DNA of 50,822 bases from Gemmatimonadota bacterium (GTDB taxonomy: Bacteria; Gemmatimonadota; Gemmatimonadetes; Longimicrobiales; Gaopeijiaceae). Below, piece after piece: positions 49,674 to 50,822 of the stretch. The DNA is taken from assembly GCA_022340865.1 (NCBI GenBank), contig JAJDNC010000090.1, positions 1 to 50,822 on the forward strand, in the 5' to 3' direction. The notes under the pieces were generated by a model, which saw only the letters and a list, made by a program, of their open reading frames with translations, ran no database searches and had not been told where the DNA came from. How positions within the stretch are numbered: the first letter of the stretch is position 1; each line of letters opens with the position of its first letter. The translations under genes and the position numbers were made by a program.

Positions 49674-50822
49674 GTGCGTAACGTGACGTCGTGCTCAATG
49701 ACGCTGATCCTCGCCGCCGCCCTGGCTCTGCCGGCTCGCGACGCTCAGGCTCAGACCCGCTTCGTGGCCTCCGTCGGCGCAGGTTCCCTGTTCGATGGCG
49801 TCGGGTTCGGCTTCGGCGGTGGAGCCCTGGCCCCGGGCAGCATGTTCTTCGGCCTCTCCCTCGGACTCAACTGGGCCCATTCCTACGGCAGCCCGTACGG
49901 GATCTACTCCGACACCTACGACGGATGGCAGCGGGGGTATCGAGGCCATCCCGGGTACGGGTATGGGTATGGGAACGCGAGTTGCTGGGATTCGTACTGG
50001 GATCCCTACTGGGACCCCTGGGACGGCGACTGCGTCGCCTTCGCGCCCATGTGGGGGACGCCGTGGGGCTATCCCGCCTACCGCCCCTGGCGGTTCGGCT
50101 TCGGGTTCGGGTTCGGCTTCTCGAGTTGGTACGGCCCGACCCTCTCCGTATACATGGCGGACCCCTTCGCGACGCCGTGGGGCCCCTATTGGTCCTATGA
50201 CCCCTGGGCCGGGTACTGGAACACGTGGGGTGCGCGTGCCGGCTGGGGACGCGGCTACTACGGCTACGGCGGAACGCGCGTGGTGTACGCCGGAGGCCGG
50301 CACGGTGGTTGGGGCGTGTACCGGCCGTCCCCGCTTGTGCGCCACGGTCCCACCTACGTCGAGAACCCCACGGGCGGGAACACCGGGCGCACCGCGCACC
50401 GGCGGGGGACCACGACCACGGCTGCGGTTCCCGCTCCGACGCGGGATCCCCGCGCCCCGGTGGTGCAGGGCAATCCCCTGGGTGTTCCCGGCTGGGGGGA
50501 CCCGGGCACGGTGAGGGGTGACGCGGGCCCCAGGAGCGGCGTGAGCGGCTCAGGGACTTCGGGGCGCGTCGCGCAGCCTCGTGGTGCCACGAGGAGCCCC
50601 ACCAGCGGAGGACGGATCGCGGATCCCCGCACCGGAGCTCCACGCGTGGCCGTACCGTCCGGCAACGGCAGGCCTTCCGGAAGAGCCGTACCCGCCACGA
50701 GCGGCAGGCCTTCCGGCCGCGCCGCGCCGTCCGGCAACGCCCGGCCTTCCGGAAGAGCGCCGGCCGCTGTCGGACGGACGTCGGGGGGCTCCGCACGGTC
50801 CGTCGGTGGATGGGCCTTCGCG
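49674..50822 (+). CDS. Secreted Gly/Trp/Tyr-rich protein with Arg-Pro-Ser-Gly repeats, C-terminus outside the window
   Basis: An open frame of 383 codons without a stop up to the window end. GTG start with GGGAGG 6 nt upstream; the next ATG is 8 codons on. Signal peptide of about 27 residues (ILAAALALPARDAQAQ). Residues about 28-70 look like the first strands of a beta-barrel or coat domain (VASVGAGSLFDGVGFGFGG). Residues about 75-235 are very rich in Gly, Tyr, Trp, Pro and Phe with WDPYWDPWDGD and FGFGFGFGF runs. From about 240 the sequence is basic and disordered, with repeats of the type SGN(G/A)RPSGRA near 345-370. Resembles surface or matrix structural proteins; function unknown. Confidence 0.75.
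   Translation, partial: MRNVTSCSMTLILAAALALPARDAQAQTRFVASVGAGSLFDGVGFGFGGGALAPGSMFFGLSLGLNWAHSYGSPYGIYSDTYDGWQRGYRGHPGYGYGYGNASCWDSYWDPYWDPWDGDCVAFAPMWGTPWGYPAYRPWRFGFGFGFGFSSWYGPTLSVYMADPFATPWGPYWSYDPWAGYWNTWGARAGWGRGYYGYGGTRVVYAGGRHGGWGVYRPSPLVRHGPTYVENPTGGNTGRTAHRRGTTTTAAVPAPTRDPRAPVVQGNPLGVPGWGDPGTVRGDAGPRSGVSGSGTSGRVAQPRGATRSPTSGGRIADPRTGAPRVAVPSGNGRPSGRAVPATSGRPSGRAAPSGNARPSGRAPAAVGRTSGGSARSVGGWAFA

Noticed and set aside
1..50822. CRISPR arrays, insertion sequences, prophage or integrase genes
   Set aside because: No regularly spaced repeats, transposase or integrase motifs seen on either strand.

Overview
This is a GC-rich bacterial chromosome segment, densely coded and mostly on the minus strand. 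No rRNA, insertion sequence, prophage or CRISPR array is visible. Gene content suggests Gemmatimonadota or a close relative: a TonB-dependent receptor with a carboxypeptidase-like N-domain, an M56 peptidase carrying a TonB-like C-terminal domain, FtsX/ADOP-type permeases, HEAT-repeat proteins beside c-di-GMP enzymes, and orphan EgtD. The taxon is an inference. At least thirteen gene junctions are 4-bp ATGA or GTGA overlaps, so translational coupling is the rule here.

Layout. 1-1.3 kb: a decayed permease fragment, tRNA-Leu(UAA) and trmH. 1.3-10.7 kb (minus): a phosphorelay operon, HPt > receiver > hybrid histidine kinase > REC-degenerate GGDEF-REC > HEAT-repeat membrane protein > processive family 2 glycosyltransferase > TIGR01777 epimerase; it looks like a signalling chain feeding a surface-polysaccharide synthase. 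10.7-17.9 kb (minus): argR, argC, argD, argG, argH, rpiA and rpe, with an ArgR-type operator over the argC start and another palindrome on the argG promoter. 17.9-25.8 kb: a TonB-dependent receptor, a PLP threonine dehydratase, EgtD for ergothioneine synthesis, and a two-gene osmoprotectant ABC transporter whose second gene fuses binding protein and permease.

25.8-34.6 kb (minus) is the most unusual part. In transcription order it holds proline dehydrogenase, an MFS transporter, full-length MprF, a stand-alone membrane-anchored C39 (bacteriocin-leader type) peptidase, two overlapping genes for small hydrophobic proteins sharing a CxxC-x28/29-CxxxC pattern, a perfect 12-bp hairpin with a UUCG loop, a membrane-anchored CxxC thioredoxin, a Yip1-like membrane protein, an ABC ATPase and an ABC permease. 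I read this as a candidate two-component disulfide-hairpin peptide (bacteriocin-like) system with processing, folding and transport or immunity functions, and with MprF possibly giving self-protection. Function is inferred, not shown.

34.7-50.8 kb: M56-TonB protein with a palindromic operator, diguanylate cyclase, small outer-membrane protein, class I aminotransferase, an HD-GYP phosphodiesterase coupled to a second HEAT-repeat protein, a zinc-ribbon membrane protein, the ybbP-ybbA ABC pair divergent from a tesA-like lipoprotein esterase with overlapping start codons, an SRPBCC protein and rho. At the right edge lies a Gly/Trp/Tyr-rich secreted protein that runs out of the window. It is preceded by a near-consensus sigma-54 promoter and an upstream inverted repeat.
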